From assembly GCF_900215375.1 (NCBI RefSeq), contig NZ_OBEF01000002.1, forward strand, positions 248,001 through 312,000: a stretch of 64,000 nt of DNA, written 5' to 3'. The notes beneath the pieces are model-generated. The model made no database searches, was not told the DNA's origin, and saw only the letters and a list, made by a program, of their open reading frames with translations. Source of the stretch: Enterobacter sp. CC120223-11. Lineage in GTDB: Bacteria > Pseudomonadota > Gammaproteobacteria > Enterobacterales > Enterobacteriaceae. A program made the translations under genes and the position numbers. Shown here piece after piece: positions 27,719-39,297 of this stretch (its first letter is position 1; each line of letters starts with the position of its first letter).

Positions 27719-28093
27719 TTAACAAGAGAGACTGACAGGGTTCGTCCGGCTAAGATTGACGAAGCAGCGAAAGAGTCGGTTTCCTGACTTTCGCCATTTC
27801 TGCAGATCCTCTGCGTTAATGCCATAGTTACTGAACAACATAAAAGTATCGTCCAGATATTCATCAATTTGCGCGATCAGTTTATTGTCTTCGTTGTACT
27901 TAATTTTGTAATTAAGTGCGAAGGTAGCAATATGCTCGATCAGTTCATTGAGTTGAAGATTCAGTGCAGAAGTGGGGTCATTCACCCAGCCTGCCCGGTT
28001 TTCTTCAAGGTTAGCGAGACAGTCATGATACAGCGTTTCACAGAGAAATTTAAGCTGTGCGATATCATGTCTTTTTGGCGAGTATTCGTCCAT
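27719..28093 (-). CDS. tomB: TomB, Hha toxicity attenuator
   Basis: A 124-aa protein (MDEYSPKRHDIAQLKFLCETLYHDCLANLEENRAGWVNDPTS...), the E. coli TomB/YbaJ length. Family knowledge: it acts as the antitoxin partner of Hha and influences biofilm formation. GGGG lies 5 nt before the ATG. It is first in the tomB-hha unit. Confidence 0.95.
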   Translation of the reverse strand: MDEYSPKRHDIAQLKFLCETLYHDCLANLEENRAGWVNDPTSALNLQLNELIEHIATFALNYKIKYNEDNKLIAQIDEYLDDTFMLFSNYGINAEDLQKWRKSGNRLFRCFVNLSRTNPVSLSC

Positions 28094-28599
28094 AACGCAT
28101 CCCCTTATGATTAACCAACAACACCGTGTGGGATGGATACTACTGTCTGACCCGGAACATACGCTGTGAACCTGATGTGTTAACTATAATCTACTCTGAA
28201 AAATATTTCACCGAGCTATTACGAAAAATTACAATTACGATTAATTAATCGAATGCCATACCGCGATGACAACCATTCCTAATACTTGATATGTCAGCTC
28301 TTCTGCATTGAATATTTACAGAGTAGCTTAATTTTCATTAGGTTATGTTTATGGCTCGGTAAAACTAGAGTGGAATATCTTACCGGGCATGCGGCAAACT
28401 CAGAGGAATCCTAAGCGATCGCCTGAAAACAAACCAGAATCTCTGCATATTGGCAGAGAATGAATAACCCTAATATTAAGATTATATCCCTGAAAAAGAT
28501 CTGAGTTAAATAAACCAACGGACAATAAGGGGGATTATGTCCGCAGAGCAAAAAAGAAGGGCCGCTTTCGCGACCCTTTTTCATTTCTGCATCACGCCA
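28094..28599. other. Long intergenic region between tomB and acrB
   Basis: A 506-bp A+T-rich gap. It must hold the tomB-hha promoter. A perfect hairpin TCTCTGC/GCAGAGA (28440-28459) lies in the middle without a T-run. The acrB terminator lies at the right end. I see no gene; a + strand frame at 28537-28815 runs into antisense of acrB and is not believed. Confidence 0.6.
28557..28582. terminator. Terminator of acrAB
   Basis: A 9-bp stem AAGGGCCGC/GCGACCCTT with a 4-nt loop (GAAA on the acrB strand) is flanked by T-runs in both directions. On the minus strand it follows acrB by about 20 bp. Confidence 0.8.
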
Positions 28600-31749
<3,150 letters not shown>

Positions 31750-31768
31750 TTAACGGCTCCTGTTTAAG

Positions 31769-32962
31769 TTAAGACTTGGTCTGTTCTGACGCCGCATTAC
31801 CTGCGGTTTGCTGCTCTTTGTCAGAAGTGACTTCTTGCGCTTTTACCTGAGCGCCCGGTCTGACTTTCTGCAAACCGGTAATGATGACGCGATCGCCGTC
31901 TTTCAGACCGTTGGTAACCAGCCATTTGTCGCCAATCGCCTGGGTTGCGGTAATCTGGCGCACTTCAACCTTATCGCCTTCACCCACGACCATGGCACTG
32001 GCATCACCACGTGGCGTACGGGTCACGCCCTGTTGAGGAACCAGCAATGCGTTAGGGTTGGTCCCTTCTTCCAGCTTCGCGCGCACGAACATGCCTGGTA
32101 GCAGGGTGTGGTCAGGGTTAGGGAAGACCGCACGCAGGGTGATGGAGCCGGTGGTCTGATCTACGGTGACATCAGAGAATTCCAGGGTACCGCTCTGCGA
32201 ATATTTGATACCGTCCTGCGTGACGAGATCGACTTTCGCTTTACCATCAACCTGTTTCAGCGAACCGCTCGCCAGTTCCTGCTTAAGGCGCAGGAAATCG
32301 TTGCTGGACTGGGTCACGTCAACGTAAATCGGGTCGAGCTGCTGAACGGTTGCGAGTGCATCAGCCTGGCCGGACTGCACCAGCGCGCCTTCGGTCACGG
32401 AAGATTTTCCGATACGGCCACCAATTGGTGAGGTCACTTTGGTATAGGCCAGGTTGATTCGCGCGGTTTCAACGGCGGCTTTCGCAGCCACGACCGCAGC
32501 GTTTGCCTGAAGGGAATTAGACAGCGCTGTGTCATAGTCCTGACGGCTGATGTACTGGGTGCCCAACAGTTTCTGGTAACGGCTTGCGGTCAGCTGAGCG
32601 ACTTTTGCTGCCGCTTCGGCTTTGGCCAGATCGCCTTTCGCGCTGTCGTAAGAAGCCTGATAGGTTGCAGGATCAATCTGATACAGAGACTCACCGGCCT
32701 TGATCTCTCCGCCTTCCGTAAAGTTGCGCTTCAGGATGATACCGCTCACCTGAGGACGAACTTCTGCGATACGGAAAGCACTGGTGCGGCCAGGTAATTC
32801 AGTGGTGATTTGAAGAGGTTCGGACTTGAGCGTCACTACACCCACTTCTGGTGTATGCGGCGCACCCTGTTGAGCCTGTTTATCGTCACATCCTGTAAGC
32901 GCTAAGCTGCCTGAAAGCATCAGAACGACCGCCAGAGGCGTTAACCCTCTGTTTTTGTTCAT
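31769..32962 (-). CDS. acrA: AcrA periplasmic adaptor lipoprotein
   Basis: A 397-aa membrane-fusion protein, the E. coli length. Its lipobox LTGC puts lipidation on Cys25. A lipoyl domain, an alpha-hairpin (about residues 95-170, LAKAEAAAKVAQLTASRYQKLLG), a beta-barrel and a membrane-proximal domain follow. The start at 32962 gives the signal peptide; the upstream in-frame Met is in the control region. First gene of acrAB, divergent from acrR. Confidence 0.98.
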   Translation of the reverse strand: MNKNRGLTPLAVVLMLSGSLALTGCDDKQAQQGAPHTPEVGVVTLKSEPLQITTELPGRTSAFRIAEVRPQVSGIILKRNFTEGGEIKAGESLYQIDPATYQASYDSAKGDLAKAEAAAKVAQLTASRYQKLLGTQYISRQDYDTALSNSLQANAAVVAAKAAVETARINLAYTKVTSPIGGRIGKSSVTEGALVQSGQADALATVQQLDPIYVDVTQSSNDFLRLKQELASGSLKQVDGKAKVDLVTQDGIKYSQSGTLEFSDVTVDQTTGSITLRAVFPNPDHTLLPGMFVRAKLEEGTNPNALLVPQQGVTRTPRGDASAMVVGEGDKVEVRQITATQAIGDKWLVTNGLKDGDRVIITGLQKVRPGAQVKAQEVTSDKEQQTAGNAASEQTKS

Positions 32963-33051
32963 ATGTAAACCTCGAGTGTCCGATTTCAAATTGATCAGTG
33001 GAACAAATGTCCACAAACCCATTGCTGCTTTATATTATGGTCGTGCTATGG

Positions 33052-33075
33052 TACATACATTCACAAATGTATGTA
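33052..33075. promoter_or_regulatory. AcrR operator
   Basis: A 24-bp palindrome, TACATACATT...AATGTATGTA with TCAC between its arms, identical in pattern to the E. coli AcrR site. It is placed to block both acrA and acrR transcription. Confidence 0.9.
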
Positions 33076-33103
33076 AATCTAACCTCTGTAAATTCACCAA
33101 CCT

Positions 33104-33122
33104 ATGGCACGAAAAACTAAAC
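33104..33122 (-). promoter_or_regulatory. marbox for acrAB overlapping the acrR start
   Basis: ATGGCACGAAAAACTAAAC fits every position of the MarA/SoxS/Rob consensus AYnGCACnnWnnRYYAAAY. It doubles as the first codons of acrR. Confidence 0.7.
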
Positions 33123-33748
33123 AACAAGCGCTGGAAACACGGCAACACATTCTCGATGTTGCCCTGCGTTTGTTTTCTCAACAGGGGGTATCATCCACCT
33201 CGTTGGCCGAGATTGCAAAAGCGGCAGGTGTCACCCGCGGTGCAATTTACTGGCATTTCAAGAACAAATCAGACTTATTCAGTGAAATCTGGCAGATCTC
33301 AGAATCCAGCATCGGCAGTCTTGAAGCAGAGTATCGGGCAAAATTCCCTGACGATCCACTCTCAGTTCTTAGGGAGATTCTAGTCTATATTCTTGAAGCT
33401 ACGGTGATTGAAGAGCGCCGTCGACTGATGATGGAGATCATTTTTCACAAATGTGAATTTGTGGGTGAAATGGCGGTGGTTCAGCAGGCTCAACGCGATC
33501 TTTGTCTGGAAAGTTATGACCGCATCGAAGAAGCACTCAAAGACTGTACGCGGGTAGGGCAACTCCCCGCCACTCTGCTGACGCGAAGGGCAGCCATTCT
33601 GATGCGCAGCTACATCTCCGGTATTGTGGAGAACTGGCTGTTCTCACCTGACACCTTCGATCTGAAAAGTGAAGCCAGACATTACGTTGCGATTCTTATC
33701 GAAATGTACCAGTTCTGTCCGACGCTGCGGGCTACGCCAGCGGCCTGA
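33104..33748 (+). CDS. acrR: AcrR, TetR-family repressor of acrAB
   Basis: A 214-aa TetR-family protein: an N-terminal HTH (about residues 10-55, [44 protein letters not shown], cited by its [12 protein letters not shown] core) and a ligand-binding C-terminal domain. It senses efflux substrates and represses acrAB and itself. It is divergent from acrA; the start overlaps a marbox. I see no truncation or frameshift of the kind that causes resistance. Confidence 0.97.
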   Translation: MARKTKQQALETRQHILDVALRLFSQQGVSSTSLAEIAKAAGVTRGAIYWHFKNKSDLFSEIWQISESSIGSLEAEYRAKFPDDPLSVLREILVYILEATVIEERRRLMMEIIFHKCEFVGEMAVVQQAQRDLCLESYDRIEEALKDCTRVGQLPATLLTRRAAILMRSYISGIVENWLFSPDTFDLKSEARHYVAILIEMYQFCPTLRATPAA

Positions 33749-33874
33749 ATTCGACGTAAGAATAGACCAAGAATTTTCCGAATGCCGGGTGCTATTCGAC
33801 GGTCGGGATAAGTGCTATTCTGCGCAAGCTTTTTCTCCCGGCGCTCCGGCCCTGAACTCACTCACGCTGACACT

Positions 33875-36800
33875 ATGCTGCACAACTCATTCTGGCGGAA
33901 ACCACTCTCCGCATTAATCGTCGTACTGATTTTTTTCTTTGCCACGATGGGCTCCAGCCTGGCTCGGGCACAGAGTCCAAACGACCTGCCCGATCGCGCC
34001 GATGTGCAAAAACAGCTCACCGCATTGACCAAGAAAAAAGAGCTCACGCCGCAGGATAAACTCGTCGAGCAGGATCTGTCGGATACCCTGCAGCTGCTCG
34101 ATAAAATCGACCGCATCAAAGACGAAACAGCCCAACTCAAGGTGCAGATAGACCAGGCTCCCGCCAAAATGCGCCAGGCCACCGAGAGTCTGAATGCCCT
34201 GAGCGACGTGGATAACGATGACGAAACGCGTAAAACGCTCAATCAACTCTCCGTCCGCCAGCTGGAAGCGCGAATCAGTGACGTCCTCGATCAGCTTCAG
34301 GCGGCGCAAAACGATCTCGCGACCTACAACAGTCAGCTGGTGTCCCTGCAAACGCAGCCTGAGCGCGTACAAAATGCGATGTACACCGTCTCACAGCAGC
34401 TGCAGCAAATTCGCAATCGCCTGAATGGCACTACCGTCGGTGAAGGTGCGCTGCGCCCGTCGCAGCAAACCATGCTGCTGGTGCAACAGGTGCTGTTGAA
34501 TGCCGAGCTCGATCAGCAGCGTAAAAGTCTCGCCGGGAACACCACATTGCAGGACACCCTGCAAAAGCAGCGCGATTTTGTGACGGCCAACAGTAACCGA
34601 CTCCAGCATCAGCTCCAGCTGTTGCAGGAAGCCGTTAACAGCAAGCGGCTGACGCTGACAGAAAAAACCGCGCAGGAAGCCGTTTCCCCCGACGATGCGG
34701 CCCGCATTCAGGCTAATCCGTTGGTAAAGCAGGAGCTGGACGTTAATCACCAGTTGAGCGAAAGGTTGATCAAGGCGACGGAAAACGGCAACCAGCTGGT
34801 GCAGCAAAACATTCGTGTCAAAACCTGGCTCGATCGCGCCCTGCAGTCGGAACGCAATATCAAAGAACAGATTTCCATGCTTAAAGGCAGCCTGCTGCTG
34901 TCGCGCATCCTCTATCAGGAGCAGCAAACGCTGCCGTCTGCGGACGAACTGGAAGACATGACCAACCGCATTGCGGATTTGCGTCTGGAGCAGTTCGAAA
35001 TAAACCAGCAACGCGATGCCCTGTTCCAGAATGAAGACTACGTTGCGAAGCTGGAAGAGGGACACAGCAGCGATGTCACTGCCGAAGTGACCGATGCCCT
35101 GACCCAGGTGGTCGATATGCGCCGCGAACTGCTGGATCAGATGAACAAACAGCTGGGTAACCAGCTGATGATGGCCATCAACCTGCAGGTCAATCAGCAG
35201 CAGCTGATGAGCGTCTCGAAAAGCCTGCGTTCTATCCTCACGCAGCAGATTTTCTGGGTGAACAGCAATAAACCGATGGACTGGGACTGGGTGAAATCCT
35301 TCCCGTCAGCGCTGAAAGATCAGTTCAGTAAAATGAGCATCACCGTCAACTGGGAGAAGGCCTGGCCGGCGGTGTTTGTTGCGTTTCTGGCGGGGCTTCC
35401 TCTGCTGCTGATTGCCGGGCTGATTCGCTGGCGGCTGTCGTGGCTGAAAAGCTATCAGCAAAAGCTGGCCTCGGAAGTCGGACAACTGCGCAATGACAGC
35501 CAGCTGCACACGCCGAAAGCGATTCTGATCGACCTGATTCGTGCGCTGCCGATAGTCATGATTATTCTTGCGGTCGGGCTGATCCTGCTGACCATGCAGC
35601 TAAACGTCAGCGACCTGCTGTGGGCGTTCAGTAAAAAACTGGCGCTGTTCTGGCTGATTTTCGGCCTGTGCTGGAAAGTGCTGGAAAAGAACGGCGTGGC
35701 GGTGTCGCACTTCAACATGCCGCCGCAGCTCACCAGCCATTGGCGTCGTCAGATTGTGCGCGTCAGCCTGGCGCTGCTGCCGCTGCACTTCTGGTCCGTT
35801 GAGGCTGAACTGTCGCCCCTGCACCTGATGGATGACGTGCTCGGTCAGTTTGCTATTTTCCTCAACCTGCTGCTTATCACCGTGCTGGTGTGGCCGATGT
35901 GCCGCGACAGCTGGCGTGATAAAGAGTCACACAGCCTGCGCCTCGTCACTATTACCACGCTCGCTATCGTACCGATTGCGCTGCTGGTGCTTACCGCCAC
36001 GGGCTACTTCTATACCACGCTGCGCCTTGCCGGACGCTGGATTGAAACCGTCTATCTGGTCATTCTGTGGAACCTGATTTATCAGACGGTTCTGCGCGGC
36101 CTGAGCGTTGCGGCCCGCCGCATTGCCTACCGTCGTGCGCTGGCGCGCCGTCAGCATCTGGTGAAAGAGGGCGCGGAAGGGGCTGAACCACAGGAAGAGC
36201 CAACCATTGCGCTGGAAGACGTAAACCAGCAGACGCTGCGCATCACCATGCTGGTGATGGTGGCGCTGTTCGGCGTGATGTTCTGGGCCATCTGGTCCGA
36301 CTTAATCACCGTCTTCGCCTACCTCGACAGCATTACGCTGTGGCACTACAACGTAACGGAGGCCGGGGCCGAAGTCATGCGAAGCGTGACCCTTGGCAGT
36401 CTGCTGTTTGCGCTGATTGCGGCAGTCGTTACCTGGGCGCTGATCCGCAACCTGCCGGGTCTGCTGGAAGTGCTGGTGCTTTCGCGGCTGAAGATGCGCC
36501 AGGGTGCGTCCTACGCTATTACCACGATCCTTAACTACGTCATTATCGCCGTCGGCGCGTTGACGGTGTTCGGTTCGCTCGGCGTCTCCTGGGATAAACT
36601 GCAATGGCTGGCGGCAGCGCTGTCGGTCGGTCTTGGTTTTGGCCTCGGTGAAATCTTCGGTAACTTCGTTTCCGGCCTGATCATCCTGTTCGAACGCCCG
36701 GTGCGCATCGGCGATACGGTGACGATCGGCACCTTCTCAGGCTCGGTCAGCAAGATCCGTATTCGTGCCACAACGATCACTGATTTCGACCGTAAAGAAG

Positions 36801-37228
36801 TGATCATTCCGAACAAAGCGTTTGTGACTGAGCGTCTGATCAACTGGTCACTCAGCGATACCATCACCCGCGTGGTGATCCGCCTCGGCGTGGCGTATGG
36901 ATCGGATCTGGATAAGGTCAAAGAAGTGCTGCTGAAAGCCGCGTCGGAGCATCCAAAAGTGATGCACGATCCTGAGCCTGCGGTGTTCTTCACCCTCTTC
37001 GGGCCGAGCACGCTCGATCACGAACTGCGTTTATACGTCCGTGAACTGCGCGATCGCAGTTATACGGTGGATGAACTCAACCGCACCATCGACAAACTCT
37101 GTCGTGAAAACGGCATTAACATCGCCTTCAATCAGCTCGAAGTGCACCTGCGCAATGAAAAGGGTGACGAAGTGACGGAAGTGAAGCGCGACGTGAAGGG
37201 TGACGATCCGACGCCTGCGCAGAGCTGA
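33875..37228 (+). CDS. mscK: MscK (KefA) potassium-dependent mechanosensitive channel
   Basis: A 1117-aa inner-membrane protein (E. coli 1120). After a signal sequence (about residues 1-32) comes a long periplasmic coiled-coil region (to about 470), then about eleven hydrophobic segments and a C-terminal MscS-like channel domain (about 870-1100) with the pore-lining glycine-rich GLGFGLGEIFGNFVSGLIILFERPVRIGD, cited by its GLGFGLGEIFGNF core. The ATG at 33875 gives the signal peptide; the in-frame ATG at 33812 would precede it. The channel opens under osmotic downshock with high external K+. Confidence 0.96.
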   Translation: MLHNSFWRKPLSALIVVLIFFFATMGSSLARAQSPNDLPDRADVQKQLTALTKKKELTPQDKLVEQDLSDTLQLLDKIDRIKDETAQLKVQIDQAPAKMRQATESLNALSDVDNDDETRKTLNQLSVRQLEARISDVLDQLQAAQNDLATYNSQLVSLQTQPERVQNAMYTVSQQLQQIRNRLNGTTVGEGALRPSQQTMLLVQQVLLNAELDQQRKSLAGNTTLQDTLQKQRDFVTANSNRLQHQLQLLQEAVNSKRLTLTEKTAQEAVSPDDAARIQANPLVKQELDVNHQLSERLIKATENGNQLVQQNIRVKTWLDRALQSERNIKEQISMLKGSLLLSRILYQEQQTLPSADELEDMTNRIADLRLEQFEINQQRDALFQNEDYVAKLEEGHSSDVTAEVTDALTQVVDMRRELLDQMNKQLGNQLMMAINLQVNQQQLMSVSKSLRSILTQQIFWVNSNKPMDWDWVKSFPSALKDQFSKMSITVNWEKAWPAVFVAFLAGLPLLLIAGLIRWRLSWLKSYQQKLASEVGQLRNDSQLHTPKAILIDLIRALPIVMIILAVGLILLTMQLNVSDLLWAFSKKLALFWLIFGLCWKVLEKNGVAVSHFNMPPQLTSHWRRQIVRVSLALLPLHFWSVEAELSPLHLMDDVLGQFAIFLNLLLITVLVWPMCRDSWRDKESHSLRLVTITTLAIVPIALLVLTATGYFYTTLRLAGRWIETVYLVILWNLIYQTVLRGLSVAARRIAYRRALARRQHLVKEGAEGAEPQEEPTIALEDVNQQTLRITMLVMVALFGVMFWAIWSDLITVFAYLDSITLWHYNVTEAGAEVMRSVTLGSLLFALIAAVVTWALIRNLPGLLEVLVLSRLKMRQGASYAITTILNYVIIAVGALTVFGSLGVSWDKLQWLAAALSVGLGFGLGEIFGNFVSGLIILFERPVRIGDTVTIGTFSGSVSKIRIRATTITDFDRKEVIIPNKAFVTERLINWSLSDTITRVVIRLGVAYGSDLDKVKEVLLKAASEHPKVMHDPEPAVFFTLFGPSTLDHELRLYVRELRDRSYTVDELNRTIDKLCRENGINIAFNQLEVHLRNEKGDEVTEVKRDVKGDDPTPAQS

Positions 37229-37235
37229 TCTGCGA

Positions 37236-37390
37236 CTTTTCCCCCTCACCCTAACCCTCTCCCTCAAGGGAGAGGGGACTAAATAGTGCGACTTTGGTTT
37301 TCTCTCTCTCTTAAGGGAGAGGGGACTAAATAGTGCGGCTTTTGTTTTCTCCCTCTCCCTCAGGGAGAGGTCCGGGGAGAGGGCGCGCTC
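37236..37390. repeat. Tandem CCCTCTCCC/GGGAGAGG repeat array
   Basis: Two units of about 47 bp (GGGAGAGGGGACTAAATAGTG, cited by its GACTAAATAGTGCG core at 37277 and 37324) follow a leading TTTTCCCCCTCACCCTAACCC block, and a divergent end copy (CCCTCAGGGAGAGGTCCGGGG) closes the array. The last copy provides the final codons and stop of ybaM on the other strand. Confidence 0.8.
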
Positions 37391-37527
37391 AGGACCTTCC
37401 GCTCGAAATCCCGTTTTACCATCTCCAGCGCGCTCAGCACCGTTTCGGGTGCAATCGCGTGCTCTTCCAGCAGCATAATCAAATCCACGGCCAGTTTGAC
37501 ATCGTCCGGGGCGTTCTCCAGCGACAT
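37360..37527 (-). CDS. ybaM: YbaM small protein with a repeat-derived C-terminus
   Basis: A 55-aa protein ([22 protein letters not shown]... VKRDFERKV, then [10 protein letters not shown]) of the YbaM/RsmS family; E. coli YbaM has 53 residues. RsmS-type proteins are linked to ribosome or primosome-associated functions; the role is unsettled. It starts 11 bp after the priC stop on the same strand, so it is cotranscribed. The last ~10 residues are read from the intergenic repeat array, so that tail is unlike the family. Confidence 0.85.
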   Translation of the reverse strand: MSLENAPDDVKLAVDLIMLLEEHAIAPETVLSALEMVKRDFERKVLSAPSPRTSP

Positions 37528-37538
37528 AGCTTCTCCTG

Positions 37539-38066
37539 TCAGCGCGTCATCCGCGCCAGTACGTTTTCAATATTTTCCAGCGCGCTGCGACAGCGCGTCA
37601 GCCTGGCGCTGAACGCCTCCACCTCCCGTGAAAGGCGCTGCTGATCCTCAAGCGTCGTCGCCTGTGCCAGCAGCTGACGCCGCTGCTGCGTCATCGCCAG
37701 AAGACGGCGCTCATACTCCTGATGCTGAAGGCGTTTTCGCTGCCAGCGCGTCAGGGCGGGCGATCCGTTATCCCAGCCGCGCAGTGACCAGGCGGTACTT
37801 TCACGGGCGATGGCTTCAAGCTGCGCCACCAGGCGCTCGGCCAGCCACTGCACCTGCTCAATCTGCTTATGTTCAACGGCCTGGCGGAGTGCCTTCAGGT
37901 TCCCGCGTGCTTCTTCCACGCACGCCTGTAAATAAGTGCTTTGGGTACGAAAGAGCTGCCTGTCAAAACGCGGACCGAGGGTGGCGTGAAACGCCATCGG
38001 CGCCACCTCCGCTTCAAGCCGTGAAAGCTGCGTCGCCAGCGATTGCAGTAACAGGTCAGTTTTCAT
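37539..38066 (-). CDS. priC: PriC, primosomal replication protein N''
   Basis: A 175-aa helical, Arg/Gln-rich protein, the E. coli length. PriC helps reload DnaB at stalled forks on SSB-coated gaps. It starts at 38066 with a GAGAAAAAG ribosome site, and it is divergent from ybaN (56 bp apart). ybaM follows in the same unit. Confidence 0.94.
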   Translation of the reverse strand: MKTDLLLQSLATQLSRLEAEVAPMAFHATLGPRFDRQLFRTQSTYLQACVEEARGNLKALRQAVEHKQIEQVQWLAERLVAQLEAIARESTAWSLRGWDNGSPALTRWQRKRLQHQEYERRLLAMTQQRRQLLAQATTLEDQQRLSREVEAFSARLTRCRSALENIENVLARMTR

Positions 38067-38122
38067 CTTTTTCTCCCGTGCCTGTGCTACATTTGCCGTT
38101 CAGTTTGATAACTATTCTCACT

Positions 38123-38497
38123 ATGAAACGGACCATTCTAAACATCATTGGCTGGCTGGCGGTAGCGTTAGGCACGATCGGCGTGTTTTTACCGCTGCTG
38201 CCAACCACGCCATTTATTCTGTTGGCGGCCTGGTGCTTCGCGCAGTCTTCGCCACGTTTTCACGCATGGCTGCTCTACCGCTCGTGGTTTGGCGGCTATC
38301 TGCGCCACTGGCAGCAGTATAAAGCGATGCCTCCAGGTGCGAAGCCGCGTGCCATTGTCATCACCATAGTGACCTTCGCCATTTCACTGTGGTTCATCAA
38401 AATCGTCTGGGTTCGCTTTTTGCTGCTAGGCATCCTCGCCTGCCTGCTGATTTTCTTATGGCGCATCCCGGTGGTTGATGCAAAACAACAAAAATAA
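38123..38497 (+). CDS. ybaN: YbaN inner-membrane protein, DUF454
   Basis: A 124-aa membrane protein with three hydrophobic segments (GWLAVALGTIGVFLPLLPTTPFILL, cited by its GTIGVFLPLLPTTPF signature, which is the DUF454 mark). The start at 38123 is supported by position and by E. coli length (125 aa). The function is unknown. It lies between priC and apt. Confidence 0.92.
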   Translation: MKRTILNIIGWLAVALGTIGVFLPLLPTTPFILLAAWCFAQSSPRFHAWLLYRSWFGGYLRHWQQYKAMPPGAKPRAIVITIVTFAISLWFIKIVWVRFLLLGILACLLIFLWRIPVVDAKQQK

Positions 38498-38653
38498 TAA
38501 TGCGTGTCCAGGTTATTGCATTTAACGATGAGTGCCAGTACATTCTGGCGTTTTCGAGCACGGGCGAAGCTGGTTAAAGGTTAATCAAATGTAATTTTGA
38601 CCCTCAGCAAAATGCGCCTTGTGAGTTACACCGTTTTAATCAGGCATACACCT

Positions 38654-39205
38654 ATGACCGCAACTGCACAGCAGCTTGAATTTCTGAAAAACAGCATCAA
38701 AAGCATCCAGGACTATCCGAAACCTGGCATTCTTTTCCGCGACGTCACCAGTTTACTGGAAGACCCGAAAGCCTACGCGCTCAGCATCGAACTGCTGACC
38801 GAGCGTTATAAGAACATGGGCATCACCAAAGTGGTGGGTACTGAGGCGCGTGGTTTCCTGTTTGGTGCACCGGTTGCGCTGGCGCTGGGCGTAGGATTTG
38901 TGCCGGTACGTAAGCCGCGCAAACTGCCGCGTGAAACCATCGCTGAAAGCTATGAGCTGGAATACGGCACCGATCAGCTGGAAATCCACATTGATGCGAT
39001 CCAGCCGGGCGATAAAGTGCTTGTTGTCGACGATCTGCTGGCCACTGGCGGCACCATCGAAGCGACCGTGAAGCTGATTCGTCGTCTCGGCGGTGAAGTG
39101 ACCGACGCGGCCTTCATCATCAATCTGTTCGATCTGGGCGGTGAGCAGCGCCTGGAAAGCCAGGGCATCACCTGTTACAGCCTGGTGCCGTTCCCGGGAC
39201 ACTGA
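38654..39205 (+). CDS. apt: Adenine phosphoribosyltransferase
   Basis: A 183-aa purine salvage enzyme, the E. coli length. The PRPP-binding motif is [13 protein letters not shown], preceded by the [10 protein letters not shown] and [10 protein letters not shown] flexible-loop segments. It converts adenine and PRPP to AMP. The start at 38654 gives [12 protein letters not shown] terminator-like hairpin follows. Confidence 0.97.
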   Translation: MTATAQQLEFLKNSIKSIQDYPKPGILFRDVTSLLEDPKAYALSIELLTERYKNMGITKVVGTEARGFLFGAPVALALGVGFVPVRKPRKLPRETIAESYELEYGTDQLEIHIDAIQPGDKVLVVDDLLATGGTIEATVKLIRRLGGEVTDAAFIINLFDLGGEQRLESQGITCYSLVPFPGH

Positions 39206-39218
39206 TCAAATCCCCACT

Positions 39219-39249
39219 ACATAGCCTCGCCGTATCCGCGAGGCTATGT
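39219..39249 (+). terminator. Hairpin between apt and dnaX
   Basis: A perfect 12-bp stem ACATAGCCTCGC/GCGAGGCTATGT with a 7-nt loop lies 13 bp after apt. It lacks a T-run, so it may attenuate or protect the 3' end rather than fully terminate. Confidence 0.6.
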
Positions 39250-39297
39250 TAGCATTACCCTCCTGTATTCCACCTTCCAGCGTTGCAGAGCCTGCCA

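Noticed and set aside
37236-37390. A CRISPR array
   Set aside because: The units are direct tandem repeats with no unique spacers of constant length and no cas genes are in the window.
37628-38122. An N-terminal extension of YbaN through priC
   Set aside because: The extension is antisense to priC and low-complexity; the MKRTILNIIGW start gives the family length.
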